Position numbers and translations under genes: made by a program | Source of the DNA: Euborellia annulipes | Lineage: Eukaryota; Arthropoda; Insecta; Dermaptera; Anisolabididae | DNA: 64,000 bases | Direction of reading: 5' to 3' | Assembly: GCA_023213315.1 (NCBI GenBank) | Contig: JAKCPI010000989.1 | Location: 86,632 to 150,631 of the forward strand | Notes under the pieces: model-generated | Databases searched by the model: none | Told to the model about the DNA's origin: nothing | The model's input: the letters and a program-made list of their open reading frames with translations, nothing else | In this document: positions 1-10,440 of the stretch, piece by piece | Layout of the letters: every line of letters begins with the position of its first letter | How positions within the stretch are numbered: position 1 is the stretch's first letter

Positions 1-77
1 TATTTATTTTTTTTTATTCTCTATAATTTATATTTATTTAATAATATGCTTCTTCCTTCTTCGTCTTATTATGATAC

Positions 78-158
78 TCAAATGGCAATTCGCCAAAGAT
101 ACGGGTGATTTTGATATCCGCGAATAAAATCTGCCGCTTTCTTCAGGTCGCAAGACAT
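78..158 (-). pseudogene. Short MADF-like peptide remnant
   Basis: A 26-codon reading frame starts at an ATG (complement of 156-158) and stops at 78-80. Its peptide contains FIRGYQNHPYLWRIA, which resembles the first helix of MADF DNA-binding domains (pattern F-I-x-x-Y-x-x-x-P-x-L-W). MADF domains occur in arthropod transcription factors and in proteins encoded by Harbinger-type transposons. The frame is far shorter than a full MADF domain (~80 residues), so it is a fragment or an exon of something lying left of the window. The similarity is from memory of the motif only. Confidence 0.25.
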
Positions 159-470
159 AATGATTAATTCATTTATGACACAGAGTAAAATCAAGACTGT
201 CATTTGCTTGTATAAGCCATATCTACTCACGTTGCGTTTCGCTTGCACAAACACGCCTTGTATGATTAAAATTCAATCGAGCACCAACCGGCTTGCACAA
301 TTAAAATGTTTGCGCAAAATTTCCCTACAGTTTGCTTCAACAAAAATTTTGTTCATGCATGCTTGTAAAGTTTGCAGTTACGTGTGTAGCCCGCTTAACA
401 AGTAATAAGCTGCTGTATTTCGCTCGTGGCGAATACAAGTAGCTGTGTTTAAGCCCGCCTATAAAAATAC
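159..470. other. Spacer left of HSCB, no gene recognised
   Basis: AT-rich sequence with an 81-codon open frame at 160-405 whose composition looks random and matches no family I know. The last exon of HSCB should lie here or beyond the window edge, but I could not find it. There is a mild repetition of TTGCACAA/CTTGCACAA motifs around 240-300. Confidence 0.4.
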
Positions 471-1773
471 CTATAAATTATTTCATTAAAAGATTCATAC
501 TTAGCTAAGGCTTCCAACTTCTGTGTATTATCTTTTCCAATTCTATTTAGAGTTTCTTCATTTTGTGCTGAATCTACTTCTTCATTTAATTCCATAATTG
601 TCATTAGAAATTCTTTGTTATCTTGAACATTTTTTTCATCAATAATTTCTCCTTTGAGTTTCAAAAGATAAAGACCTCGGGATAAAGGTTGGATAAGTGT
701 AGAATATGCTTTATTTACCAAAGAAGAATATTCTTCAGATATTGCTTTTTCTTTCTAGAAAAAATCAATATAAATAATAATAATAAAGACTATTCTTAAG
801 TTTGTATATTTTTTAATCTGGAGATAAATAAGTGAGGGACAACATTAAGTCCCATTCATGCGTTGTCTACTTGTGATTATTTCATTGTTTAAAAAAAATA
901 TATATATATATTTTCTAATGGAAACTTTTATGGTTCAAACCTAGAAAATTTCCAATAAAGATTTTCATTTTCTTTTATAAAAACAATGAAATAATCACAA
1001 GTAAAAATTGCATGGGTGGGATTTAATATTGACCCTCACTGTACCAACAATATAGTAGATTTACATTTTTTTGCTACTTGATGAAGTCTTCGGAAAAAAT
1101 ATGTCAGTCTGTCAGTGAGATTGAATACTAAACTAACAATGTAAGAGCATTTATCAGCGCCTTGAGATAAAAAATTTTTAAAGCAAGGGAACTGACATCT
1201 TTTTTCTTAACACCCCTACTAATCAATTGAAGTAAATAGGGCCAGGGTCTAAATAAATAGAAGAAGAATAAAAAAAAGAAAAAACCAATGATTTTCTTTG
1301 TTATTCATATACATTTAAATTTAATTTTTTATAAATAATATTAATACATTAATATTATTGTCTAATAACGATAGATTGGATATTAATATTTTTTATTAAT
1401 TAGGTAAAGATTATTATTGCCTGATGATATATGCCCCATTACTCCTCGGGGAGAAAAAATGTAATTTCAATAACTAACAAGGTTAAAATAATAAATTAAA
1501 TTTTGAAAAAAGACTTACTTGATCTTTATTTGAAAACTTATCGGGATGCAATTGGCTTTGTAATTGTCTAAATTTATTTCTCAAATCCTTCGATTCAATA
1601 GTAAATTCTTGTTTAATTCCAATAATATCAAAATAACTCTTGGAATCAGCCGGTCGTTGGAGGGAATTACATTTCAAACAAAAAAGAGACAAACTGTCAT
1701 TATTCAATCCACATCTCCAACAATTAATTAGAGATTTATTTGACAAATATCGAACCATTCGAAAAGAAAACAT
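471..1773 (-). CDS. HSCB: HSCB, iron-sulfur cluster J-protein co-chaperone (3' incomplete)
   Basis: Mitochondrial J-domain co-chaperone that recruits the scaffold ISCU to HSPA9 and stimulates its ATPase during Fe-S cluster transfer. Exon 1 is 1773-1519 (85 codons; donor GTAAGT). Exon 2 is 754-471 (acceptor TTTCTAG). Seen: an N-terminal CxxC pair, C18/C21 and C32/C35, as in animal HSCB; the J-domain HPD at 76-78 (LHPDKF); then VNKAYSTLIQPLSRGLYLLKL, the conserved end of the J domain, and the start of the C-terminal helical bundle (FLMTIMELNEEVD). The first ATG is used; M6 is an alternative. Exon 2 reads to a stop at 449, but that ending is short for the family. A donor AG|GTATTT at 471/470 suggests one more exon that is outside the window or not recognised. 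Intron 1 holds a MITE (831-1041). It is divergent from PDIA3. Confidence 0.88.
831..1041. mobile_element. TA-flanked MITE, CAGTGAGGG family, copy 1
   Basis: Lies in HSCB intron 1. The ends are inverted: AGTGAGGGACAACATTAAGT on the left and the complement of it (ATTAATATTGACCCTCACTG type) on the right, with TA on both sides. Internal segments are also inverted (CTACTTGTGATTATTTCATT and its complement). No coding capacity. The TA target and CAGT-like end suggest a Tc1/mariner-class non-autonomous element. A second complete copy lies at 37866-38056 and a fragment near 23445-23550. Confidence 0.7.
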
Positions 1774-2410
1774 TTATAATTTAAAAAAAAAAAAAGGGAA
1801 AAATTTAATCACAGATTTCTAAGTAAATTCAGCAATATTTTAAGAAATGTCATTTTCAATATGAACGATATGAATCACCATACAAAGAACGAAGAACTAT
1901 CATTGTTCATTCATATAACTTTTTGAAAATAGATTAAATTCTGATTTACCAATTAATTAAAAAAAATTAAAAAGTTCTCAATATTCTCTTGTGCCGAGAA
2001 ATATCTTCCTAGAATTTCAATGAGGGGGTGCGTTCATTGTTTTAACATCATGTAAACATTTTAGAATTAAGGGAAAATATATTTTTAAAATTTATTAATA
2101 TGTAAGTATATATTTTATTTAAAAAAAAAATTAAATTAAATTTAAAATTTAATAAATCTCTAGTAAAATCAAAATAATAATAAAATTTAAAAAAAATTTT
2201 GACAAGGAAATAAATAGATAGATAGAGAATTGTTGAAATTGCTATCTTGCTCTGATTGGCTGAGATGTCGCTGCGTTGGACCAATCAGAGGGCGACAGCA
2301 CCAAGTGTGCAATTCGCCTTAGAAATTTTGTGCTGTCGTCAATCAAATAGCTCACACCGGCTTCGAATCTCACTCTTTTTACCTTTTATTCTTATTAAAA
2401 TTATCAAAAA
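1774..2410. promoter_or_regulatory. Bidirectional HSCB/PDIA3 promoter region with palindromic CCAAT boxes
   Basis: This 637-bp interval separates two divergent start codons. At 2250-2259 and 2281-2290 there is a perfect 10-bp inverted repeat, CTCTGATTGG and CCAATCAGAG, that places a CCAAT box (NF-Y site) on each strand 21 bp apart. An ER-stress element (CCAAT-N9-CCACG) is known upstream of many ER chaperone genes. Here the half site after CCAAT-N9 reads ACAGC, so I do not call an ERSE. The remainder is AT-rich with no recognised feature. Confidence 0.5.
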
Positions 2411-5400
2411 ATGCGGTCGGGAGTCATTTTTTTATTATTATTAGTTAGTTATTCGTATGCAAATGAAGAAGATGTTTTAGAATTTATTGATGATGATTTC
2501 AATTCGAAAGTCGCTCAACATGATACTGTACTTGTAATGTTTTATGCACCTTGGTAAGATTTATTATTTATATGTTTATAACTTTTATAAACTTCATCTA
2601 TTTAAAATTAATATATTTTTTAGGTGTGGCCATTGTAAAAAATTAAAACCTGAATTCGCAAAAGCAGCAGGAATTCTTAAAGATAATGACCCTCCAGTTA
2701 TTCTGGCCAAGGTAACTTTTTTTAAGTCTGACAATAAATACATTTGTAAAAGAAATTCTTATGGTTATAAAATTTTCCAACCAAAAAATATTTTAGAGTG
2801 TATGTGTAGATAAAATTTATTGATTTATTATGACTGGAGGTCCTGAATAGATTTCGATACATATAATTGAAAGGAGAAATTTGGGGAAAAAAAGAAGGAA
2901 AAAGGGGGAAAAAGGGGGGAAAAAAATTTAATAAGTAGTATATTAGGAATAGAAATAAATTTATTAATATTTTTAGTGATTTATTTATGTTTTTTAATAT
3001 TTACTAACGATTTCATATTAAAGAAGTCCTCTTCTGCATAAAACCGTTAATATCTCGTTGCCACATCATTAGGAAAGGGTTGGATTGGATGAAGACTAAC
3101 AACAAATTCCCTCCTAATAAAGGAAAAATTAATAATCTATACAAAAAGTTCAAGTTTTAGATATTTAATGAATTAAATAAGATAGAAAGTGAAGGTATGA
3201 AGGGCGAATATAGGAATTGAGAAAGCTTAAGGACCAAATAGATAGTGACACTAGAAAAGATGATACAAATCAACAAAAAGTCTGTCTTTTCCCATGCTCT
3301 GACCTTTTTGTTTCTAAAATAAAAATAAATTTATTTTCCAGGTGGATTGTACTGAAGGTGGCAAAGAAACCTGTAATAGATTTAGTGTCACTGGATATCC
3401 TACTATAAAAATTTTCAGAGGTGGCGATCTTTCTAATGAATACAATGGACCACGGGAAGCAGGTAAAATTATTATTAACAAGTCAAAGGCTTCTTAAAAA
3501 CACTTCCATTCACTTAGGCCCTGTGTACCCAAATTTCATCACAATTTGAGTTTAAATTGATTAATAGGTTTACGAGGAGGTTACTGTGACATCCCGTCAT
3601 ATGGAAGAGACGTAAAGAAGGTTTTCTCTCTGTGATGCATTCTTCGAAAGGAGTAGGCAACACGCCGGTGCTGAGGAAGTCCCTTCTCGATCTAGGACAT
3701 CCTCCCTAGTATAGAAGAGGTTGGATAAAAGGAACCTGGTGGAACTAGAAATAAGGATTAGCTCGTTAACTAGAACAGGAGGAGTTAGGGATAGGAAATC
3801 GCGTCAAAGTTTCGAACACTAATAACATCATTTTTCAGGAAGTAAATGCCAACTCACCATAAATTGTCTATCCTATAACCTTAGAGTTCGAAACATTAAC
3901 ACCAAAATAAATTATTTTATTTAATTCACTGATACGTCTTCATTTCACTTAAATAAATCAATAGTCCGAAAAACAAATTATTCGCCTAATTAAATATATT
4001 TATACTTCTTTTATATCTACTCGTTTTAAGTGTTTGAATATGTTTACTTTTTGATTGACAGGCGGTATCGTTAAATACATGAAAGCTCAAGTTGGCCCGA
4101 GTTCCAAAGAATTAACAAAAATATCGGAGTTCGATACATTCCTTGATAAAGATGACGTCGCTGTTATTGGCTTCTTTGAAAAAGAAACAGATCTGAAAGG
4201 AATATTCTTTAAAGTTGCTGATAAATTACGTGAGAAAGTACGTTTTGGCCATTCGACTCACAAAGAAGTTCTCAAACAACAAGGACATAGGTACCTTCAT
4301 TATTCATATTTTATTTGATTTTTAAAAAAATAAAATATTGTTTATAATTCCAGCAATGCAATTGTACTCTTCCGACCCAAACATTTAAAAAATAAGTTTG
4401 AAGCTGATTCAGTTGTATTTGAAGGCAAAGAAACCAAAGAAGAACTTGAACATTGGATCAACACTAATTAGTAAGTTCACTATATAAAACAATAAAATGT
4501 AATTTCTAATTTAATTATTTTTTATAGCTATGGACTTGTTGGTCATCGGGTACGTGACAATATGAATGACTTTAAAAATCCTTTAGTTGTCGCCTATTAT
4601 AATGTTGATTATGTTAAAAATGCTAAAGGTAAGTTTTTTCTCCTATTTTTATTTGCTTCTTAGCTTCTAAAGAGTCATTAATGCCCATTTGCACCAAGAG
4701 ATCTTAAGCCTTCCATAATCTAAAAAGCGAAATTAGTCACATGAACTTCTGAGGATGGGTTAATAGCCCGAAATATATCAAGTTATAAATTCAAAATTCT
4801 CTTTCATTTATAATTTAGTGAAACCTCACATATTTTAAATAATTTTACTTATAAATATCATGTAAAACCTACACCACTTTCTCTCCAAACTATAAATATA
4901 TTTAACATGATTGTTGTTGGTGGGCCAAGCGCCCCATGGCCCCTGGGAGTCGAGGATCCGGTGGCCTGGTGCAAAGCAGAGCGTTGCCCCGGAAAGGCTG
5001 GAGATCCTGGATTCGACTCCCGGGGGCCATGGGGCACTTGGCCCACCAACAAAAAGCATACTCACATTCATGCTAAATTTTTTTTTGCATAAAATAAAAC
5101 CTATTAAGTTTAGCAATTTTTTTTCGAATCATTTTACCAGAGCAGCCCTCTTCAGTTCTTATTTATTTATCAATTCCATGATTGTTCGACGGAGCCAATA
5201 AACCAAAAACTTATTGTTAATTATTTACTACGTGGTCCGCTCTTGAGCAATGGATTAAAAATCACAAGACAACTTCTCCTAGAGACAGCCTGAGCAATTT
5301 TCATTCACAAAGATCTATTTGGCGGTGTAATAAATACATTTCTACAACAATTAATTTCTACTATTGTTCTCAATCAATATGTAAATAGAAACGTTTTCAT

Positions 5401-7363
5401 CAAACCTCAAAATATCAAAATGAATAAAATTCAGATAAATACATAATGGAAAATTCTAATAAAAAATCCTGTATTATTTTTCAATTTTATTATTTCTATA
5501 GATTTGTTTCTCATTAAATTTCTTTTTTTTTCTTTTAGGTACTAATTATTGGCGTAACCGAATTTTGAAAGTAGCTCAAAATTTCAAGGATGCATTTACT
5601 TTTGCTATCAGTAGCAAGGATGACTTCCAACATGAACTTAATGAATTCGGATTTGATTTTGTAAAAGGAGATAAGCCACTAATCCTTTCAAGAAACGAGA
5701 AGAATGAAAAGTTCATTATGGATGGAGATTTTACGTAATAATATTTTGACATTTTTTTTAAATCAATTTTAATTTCTTTCTTAATTTTTCACATTTTTTT
5801 TTAGAATTGAAAATTTTGAGAAATTTTTAAATAATTTGAAATCTGGAATTTTGGAACCTTATTTGAAATCAGAAGCAATTCCCGCCGATAATGCTGGTCC
5901 AGTTAAAGTTGCTGTTGCTAAGAATTTCGAGGAAGTTGTAACTAAAAATGGCAAGGATACTCTCATCGAGTTTTATGCCCCTTGGTGTGGTCATTGTAAG
6001 AAATTGGCACCTGTTTATGACGAACTTGGAGAGAAGGTATTAGATAATTATTTCTATTTGATTCACAATTAGAAAGAATAAATATTAATTATTTTATATT
6101 TTATTTAGATGAAAAACGAAGATGTAGAAATAGTTAAAATGGACGCTACAGCTAATGATGTCTCTTCACCTTATGACGTCCGAGGCTTTCCTACTATTTA
6201 TTGGGCTCCAAAAGAAGCCAAAGCACATCCAGTTCGCTACGATGTAAGTTGTTAATTTTGAATTAAAATTCTCCAACTTTTGCTTTTCATATTTTCCCAT
6301 TTTATTTATTGATTGTTGAATGGAACGCGAACCTCTATGTTTCCAGTTCAGCCTCTCTTTAATAGTAGAATCTTCTATTAATAAATATCCTGGGAATTCC
6401 CAGGGTCGAGTCACAATAAGGCATCCATTCAGGTCTATTCTTTAAGCAAAAACGTTAACTTTTAACATCTGAAATCAGTGTTAATTCATTTTATCACCTC
6501 CTTGTCTCAAATTGCTATTCTGTAAGCAAAAACTTTAACGCCAAAACGTTAACATTTAATTTAAAAGCAACATGTTAATGTCGCTGTTATAACTTTTGTT
6601 TAGAAAATAGCATTTGTAACGTTGGTATTTTAGATAGGCCTACTAGATTTAAAATAACATATATTAACTAGGTAGATTGGGCCGGCGGCCTAGGATAAGG
6701 GTAGTCCACCCGCCGCGAAAGCGTGGAGTCCTGGTTCGACTCCAGGGGGTGCAATTATCCAATCTTAAGCACAAACATATCTCGCAAACTTGCTTTCTTA
6801 AAATAACAAATCAAGTTAGTAATGCGCATGCCCGAGAGATTATCCAGGGGTGTAAAAACACGAACAAGCAGAAAACAGCTATTTTCATATGGATCGTCAA
6901 CACTGGAGCTAAAAAGTAAAATGTTAACGTATTAAAACTTCAAACTTGTTTTTTTTTTTATTTATTTTGTCTTTTTCGGAAACGGAGGCCATTTAGACCC
7001 CGTCCCCGAACCCGCGACCTTTTACACAGAAGGACAGCACGCTAACCCCTACACCAAGGACCGAGGGCTAAATCTTGTTTTAGAGAGTAGCATTTTTTTA
7101 ACACTGATGTTATTACTTTACTTTTTAACACTCAATTTATGATATTTTAACGTCTTTTTTTAGAGAATACTCCTAATTATTTTTTAAAAGCTAAGAAAAA
7201 GATAGTTAAATATTATTTTAAATCTTCATATATTATGATTATTTATTCTTTTTTTCAGGGTGGACGGGAAATTGATGATTTTATTAAATACATCGCAAAA
7301 CAAGCATCATCTGAGCTCATTGGCTGGGATCGTAAAGGCAATGTTAAAAAACAAGAACTTTAA
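2411..7363 (+). CDS. PDIA3: PDIA3 / ERp57, protein disulfide isomerase
   Basis: ER-lumen thiol-disulfide oxidoreductase for glycoproteins. Ten exons: 2411-2553, 2624-2711, 3342-3462, 4062-4290, 4354-4470, 4528-4628, 5539-5734, 5805-6036, 6109-6243, 7259-7363. They give 488 aa with every phase closing. A signal peptide spans about 1-17 ([17 protein letters not shown]). Domains are a-b-b'-a': active sites WCGHC at 48-52 and 392-396, each followed by KKL; the second has the family form [12 protein letters not shown]. The b' segment contains [20 protein letters not shown], characteristic of ERp57 and not of PDIA1. Length fits (human is 505 with its signal). The C terminus is KKQEL, a KDEL-like retrieval signal; vertebrate ERp57 ends QEDL. 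Introns 3 and 6 are inflated (a SINE/foldback at 4907-5080 and a hammerhead-like core at 4749), and intron 9 carries tRNA-derived SINE pieces. Confidence 0.96.
3463..4061. other. PDIA3 intron 3, no recognised repeat
   Basis: This 599-bp intron has a GC-richer centre (about 3560-3800) with no open frame and no inverted ends. It may be an old transposon fragment, but nothing in it supports a family call. Confidence 0.3.
4749..4778 (+). ncRNA. Degenerate hammerhead-like core in PDIA3 intron 6
   Basis: CTGAGGA, then a short stem GGG(TTAATAG)CCC, then GAAATATATC. The order matches the CUGANGA - stem II - GAAA core of hammerhead ribozymes. The same 30-nt block recurs at 35063-35094 (-) and 36511-36540 (+), each time next to a shared flank with TAGTGAAACCTCACATATT. 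It is therefore a dispersed retroelement terminus. Activity is doubtful because position 5 of CTGATGA is changed and stem III is not evident. Confidence 0.4.
4907..5080. repeat. Foldback tRNA-derived SINE in PDIA3 intron 6
   Basis: The two ends are inverted copies: GGTGGGCCAAGCGCCCCATG at the left and its complement (CATGGGGCACTTGGCCCACC) at the right, continuing into GAGTCGAGGATCC / GGATCCTGGATTCGACTC. The centre has tRNA-like promoter boxes: an A-box-like TGGCCTGGTGCAAAGCAGAG and a B-box-like GGATTCGACTCCC. This explains the three overlapping, meaningless open frames on both strands. Related copies lie at 30144-30513 and 46693-46823. Confidence 0.65.
6677..6760 (+). repeat. tRNA-derived SINE head in PDIA3 intron 9
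   Basis: Contains a perfect T-arm, CCTGG-TTCGACT-CCAGG, with a canonical B box. The 3' acceptor arm (GGGTGCA) has no full cloverleaf partner at the expected distance, so this is not a usable tRNA gene. It is probably a SINE promoter region or pseudo-tRNA. Confidence 0.4.
6967..7069 (-). repeat. tRNA-derived SINE (GTCTAAATGGCC-tail family)
   Basis: Read on the minus strand, an A-box-like TTGGTGTAGGGGTTAGCGTG is followed by a B-box-like GCGGGTTCGGGGACG, then the tail GTCTAAATGGCC...CCGAAAAAGAC. The same tail block is found at 35925-35970, 37441-37480 (-) and 63247-63275, which defines a SINE family with variable tRNA heads. It lies in PDIA3 intron 9. Confidence 0.6.
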
Positions 7364-8289
7364 ATTATATTTCATTTTTACATCATTCTCATTTTTTAGT
7401 CAGTTACTCTGTATCTTTTTGATCAAATCCCAAAAAACATTCCTTGTTCCCAATTAAGAATTTCTAAGTTGTGTTAAATTAAGCTGCATATCCCCAATTC
7501 AAAGATTTTTAAGAATTTTTTCTTTCTCATCTGATATAGACTTTAATTTTGTAAAACACATTGTACATTTTTAATAATAACTCATTATAAATTTTTAAAA
7601 ATATTATTTTATTTATTTTAACTCTTTAAAAGAGTTTACATCTATCTGTAATGAGAATTAAGACTGTCATAAATTCAAAAATTTAATACAAAATTATATA
7701 CAATTAATGATGGGGAAAATTATTATGAATCGAATAATAAAGATTTTTATTTTTGTTTTAAATAATTTTATCATTATTTTTTAAATCTTGAAAATTTACA
7801 AAAGATGAAGAGGTCATATTTAGTTGACACTAATTCATATTTTTAAGGAATAAAATTGAGCATATTTGCCAAACGCACAATAATTACATTAATATATTAA
7901 CATAAAGGAACATTTAAATTGCTTCCTTAACTATGGAATTTTTAAGATTTCTTTCTTTGAATTTGGTAATTATTTCAGCACGTGTATTGTTTTTTTTTTT
8001 TTTTTTAATCATGTATGTTTAAATTCATTAAATTTAAAACTAAATAAAAGATAGGATTTTATAAAAAGTTGTTTGATATTATGAGTAAGACCTCTTTGTT
8101 AAGGAAACAAACTAAATCGTATTAGTCCTTGCTTAACTAGAACCCATTGTTCAGGGGTGTAAATAACACCGCAACGCGAGAGGGGGGGGGGGCAGAGACC
8201 CGGGTGCATATAAAAGAATTTTAAAAATAAAATGTAGTAAACTCTTTATCATCAAAATAAATTTTACAAAAATATCTTAATAAAACTGA
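7364..8289. other. PDIA3 3' flank
   Basis: Contains the PDIA3 3' UTR and then AT-rich spacer. AATAATAAC/ATTATAAA runs occur near 7570-7600, but no clear single AATAAA signal stands out. Around 8153-8205 a G-run fragment begins CAGGGGTGTAAATAACACC, which resembles the end of a DNA-transposon MITE whose partner is not evident. Confidence 0.35.
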
Positions 8290-8790
8290 TTCATAAATAA
8301 TACTTCAACAATGAATTTTTTTCTGGGGTATTATGAGCTATTCTTGAGGATATGGGTAGCGCTGATTCAAAAAAATGCCATCAGTTTTGCCCCATCAGCC
8401 ATAGTTTTAGAGATAAAGAGAAAAATAAATTTTAATATAAAATTTGCTCTAAAGCGACTCTTATTTTGAATTGTCAAGATTTTTTTAAAGCCTCACCTCT
8501 AATTATAGAGCCCTTTTTTTAAAAAAAAAATTTTTTTTTTTTTAAAAAAAAAAAAAAATTTAAAAAAAGAAAAATAATTGTGGAAATAAAATTAAAATTT
8601 GTAAAAAAATTATTTTTAAGGAAAAAAAAAAAAAAAAGGGCTTTAAAAATAGGGAGATAGTTAAAATACATAGAAATATTCCAGTTTCAGTACAATCTGA
8701 GATGATTTAGTGGTACAAAACGCTGCTAAAAGTTTAGAAATATCGAATTTTTTCAGTTTTTTTAAATTTGGACACCCCTAAAATTTTTTC
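8290..8790 (+). repeat. Dispersed repeat shared with 56690-56990
   Basis: Contains GGTAGCGCTGATTC, then GCCATCAGTTTTGC and an AT-rich body. The same string appears in reverse orientation at 56690-56990 (GGAATCAGCGCTACC, GCAAAACTGATGGC). In this copy, A- and T-homopolymer runs at about 8513-8640 form an extended (T)n/(A)n inverted structure. There is no coding capacity. Class unknown. Confidence 0.5.
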
Positions 8791-9226
8791 TTCTTTTAGC
8801 TGCGAAGGGTGGCCAGTCAATGTAGTTACGCCTTTGTATTATTGTTGATTGTTCGACAAAACAAGCGGCAGCCCCCTGAGCATTGGTAGAGATCTCGCCG
8901 CTTGAGTTCGAAGATTTTCGATCCAATTAATTTAGAAAAATAGGGACTAGAAAGAATATTGATTTGTTAAAATAAAAAAATTCCAAGAAAGAAGAGAGAA
9001 AAAAAATTATTAAAACCATTGCAAACTTGAATAGATATGATTAATAGACATATATCATAATGGCCTGCTTTTAAAATATTAGTATTTGTGAATATTAAAA
9101 TTTAAACATATTTTGACAAAAATACTGTATGAATCTTTTCTCTTTAATTTTTTCAATTGGCTTGTAATTTAAGTAGGTCTATTACGTTTTTCTGTTCAAA
9201 AAGTTTTTTTTTAAATGTTAGTAAAT

Positions 9227-9484
9227 CAAGGGCGGATCCAGAGGTGTTTGTCGGGGAGGGTAATCTGGTGTGACTCGTCGCACAGCACACTATTTTTTCT
9301 TAATTTCTGTAATTTAAAGGCGCATTCTGTACTTGTTTGCCAGAATATAAATACAAATCAAATTCGTAAGTATTAATTTTTAAAATTTTCCATTAAAAAT
9401 AAATTTTTTTTCGAAAAAAGTATTTTTTTTAAATCTCGGGGGGTAATTACCCCCTTTACTCCCCACCCTTTGTATCCGCCCTTG
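9227..9484. mobile_element. hAT-type MITE with exact 8-bp target duplication
   Basis: Inverted ends CAAGGGCGGATCCAG and the complement of GTATCCGCCCTTG are flanked on both sides by TAGTAAAT (9219-9226 and 9485-9492). An 8-bp duplication with CA-GGG ends is the hAT signature. 258 bp, no coding frame. Confidence 0.8.
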
Positions 9485-9634
9485 TAGTAAATATTAATTT
9501 GATATTAAAACTATATTCTAACTAGTTTTCCAATATTATTATAAAAAAATTTCTAACTTAGCACCTATAGAATTACTTTTTTTGAAAAACGTGACATTTT
9601 GATTCCTGATGCTCTTTATTTACTTAGTTTTTAC

Positions 9635-10199
9635 CAGTGGCGTTATTTACAGGAGTGTTATTTATTATCCCGGGGTTGCTGACCCCGCAATGCCGGGGGC
9701 GCAGCAGGTCAAGGAGCGCAGCTACCCCAGCCCATAAAAAATATATAAAGGAATTTAAAAAATAAAATATATTAAACATATTAATATCAAAATAAATTGT
9801 TCTTTCTGAGAAGGGGGGGGGGGGCTTTAAACCTTTTATTTTTTTATTTTTTTTTTTAATTACCCTTTTCGACTTGATGTAGTGAAATTGCACCCCAAGG
9901 TCGAGCGGCAACCTCTGAAGGTGTAATTTCTTCGATGAATTTTCGCAATTGGTTGGCCAGGTTATAAATTCAAATAAAATAACAGTATATAATATATCCT
10001 ATATTATAGGATACTGATTTATCTCCACAAAAAGATCACAAAAAAATAAAAAACGTATTATAAAATAATTAGAAATACCTTTGATAATTAAATTGAGCAG
10101 TGGGAGTATTCAATAGTTTCCTGGGGGGGGGGGGGGGGCACGGGCATTCTGGGGGGTCAGCTCCCCCCCCCCCCCCGGCACCCCCTTAGTTACACTCAT
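9635..10199. repeat. Degenerate G/C-run MITE fragments
   Basis: Two patches (9640-9740 and 10120-10199) carry long G and C runs. The second ends CCCCTTAGTTACACTCATGG, which resembles the right end of the hAT-type MITE seen intact at 31279-31447. No matching left end or target duplication was found, so these are truncated or nested copies. Confidence 0.4.
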
Positions 10200-10309
10200 G
10201 GACTCAGGGGACCTCAAAACGTATATATCCATCAAAATCTCGACATCGACATGAAACCAATACTTTCACTTTATATATATTAACATATATAGATGTAAGG
10301 GAAAGTAAA
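10200..10309 (+). repeat. Dispersed AAAGTATTGG/TCGACATG repeat, copy 1
   Basis: Contains CTCAGGGGACCTCAAAACGT, ATCCATCAAAATCTCGACAT and a TATATATTAACATATATAGA palindrome. The same order is found at 19682-19840 (-), 45645-45790 (+) and 56567-56671 (+), with a shorter piece near 18390-18440. No coding capacity. The family is unnamed here. Confidence 0.55.
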
Positions 10310-10440
10310 AAGTTATTTAAAAATTTGTCAAAATTCCCTTAACATAGGGTTACCAAAATTTATATTCCACAAATCCTTTCTCTCGTTATAATGACAGATA
10401 AATGAAATTATAAGTTAGCATTAAAAATAAAAGGAAATTG

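Noticed and set aside
160..405. 81-codon open frame near the left edge
   Set aside because: Composition typical of random AT-rich DNA, no domain and no splice or start context; HSCB's missing exon is expected on the other strand.
2250..2310. ER-stress response element upstream of PDIA3
   Set aside because: CCAAT is present, but the CCACG half at N9 reads ACAGC, so the canonical ERSE is not met.
6677..6751. Possible functional tRNA gene
   Set aside because: The T-arm and B box are perfect, but no acceptor-stem partner or D/anticodon arms fit at the right spacing. It is better explained as a SINE promoter or pseudo-tRNA.
9624..9911. 95-codon frame on the minus strand
   Set aside because: Crosses G/C-run transposon sequence and homopolymers; no protein-like pattern.
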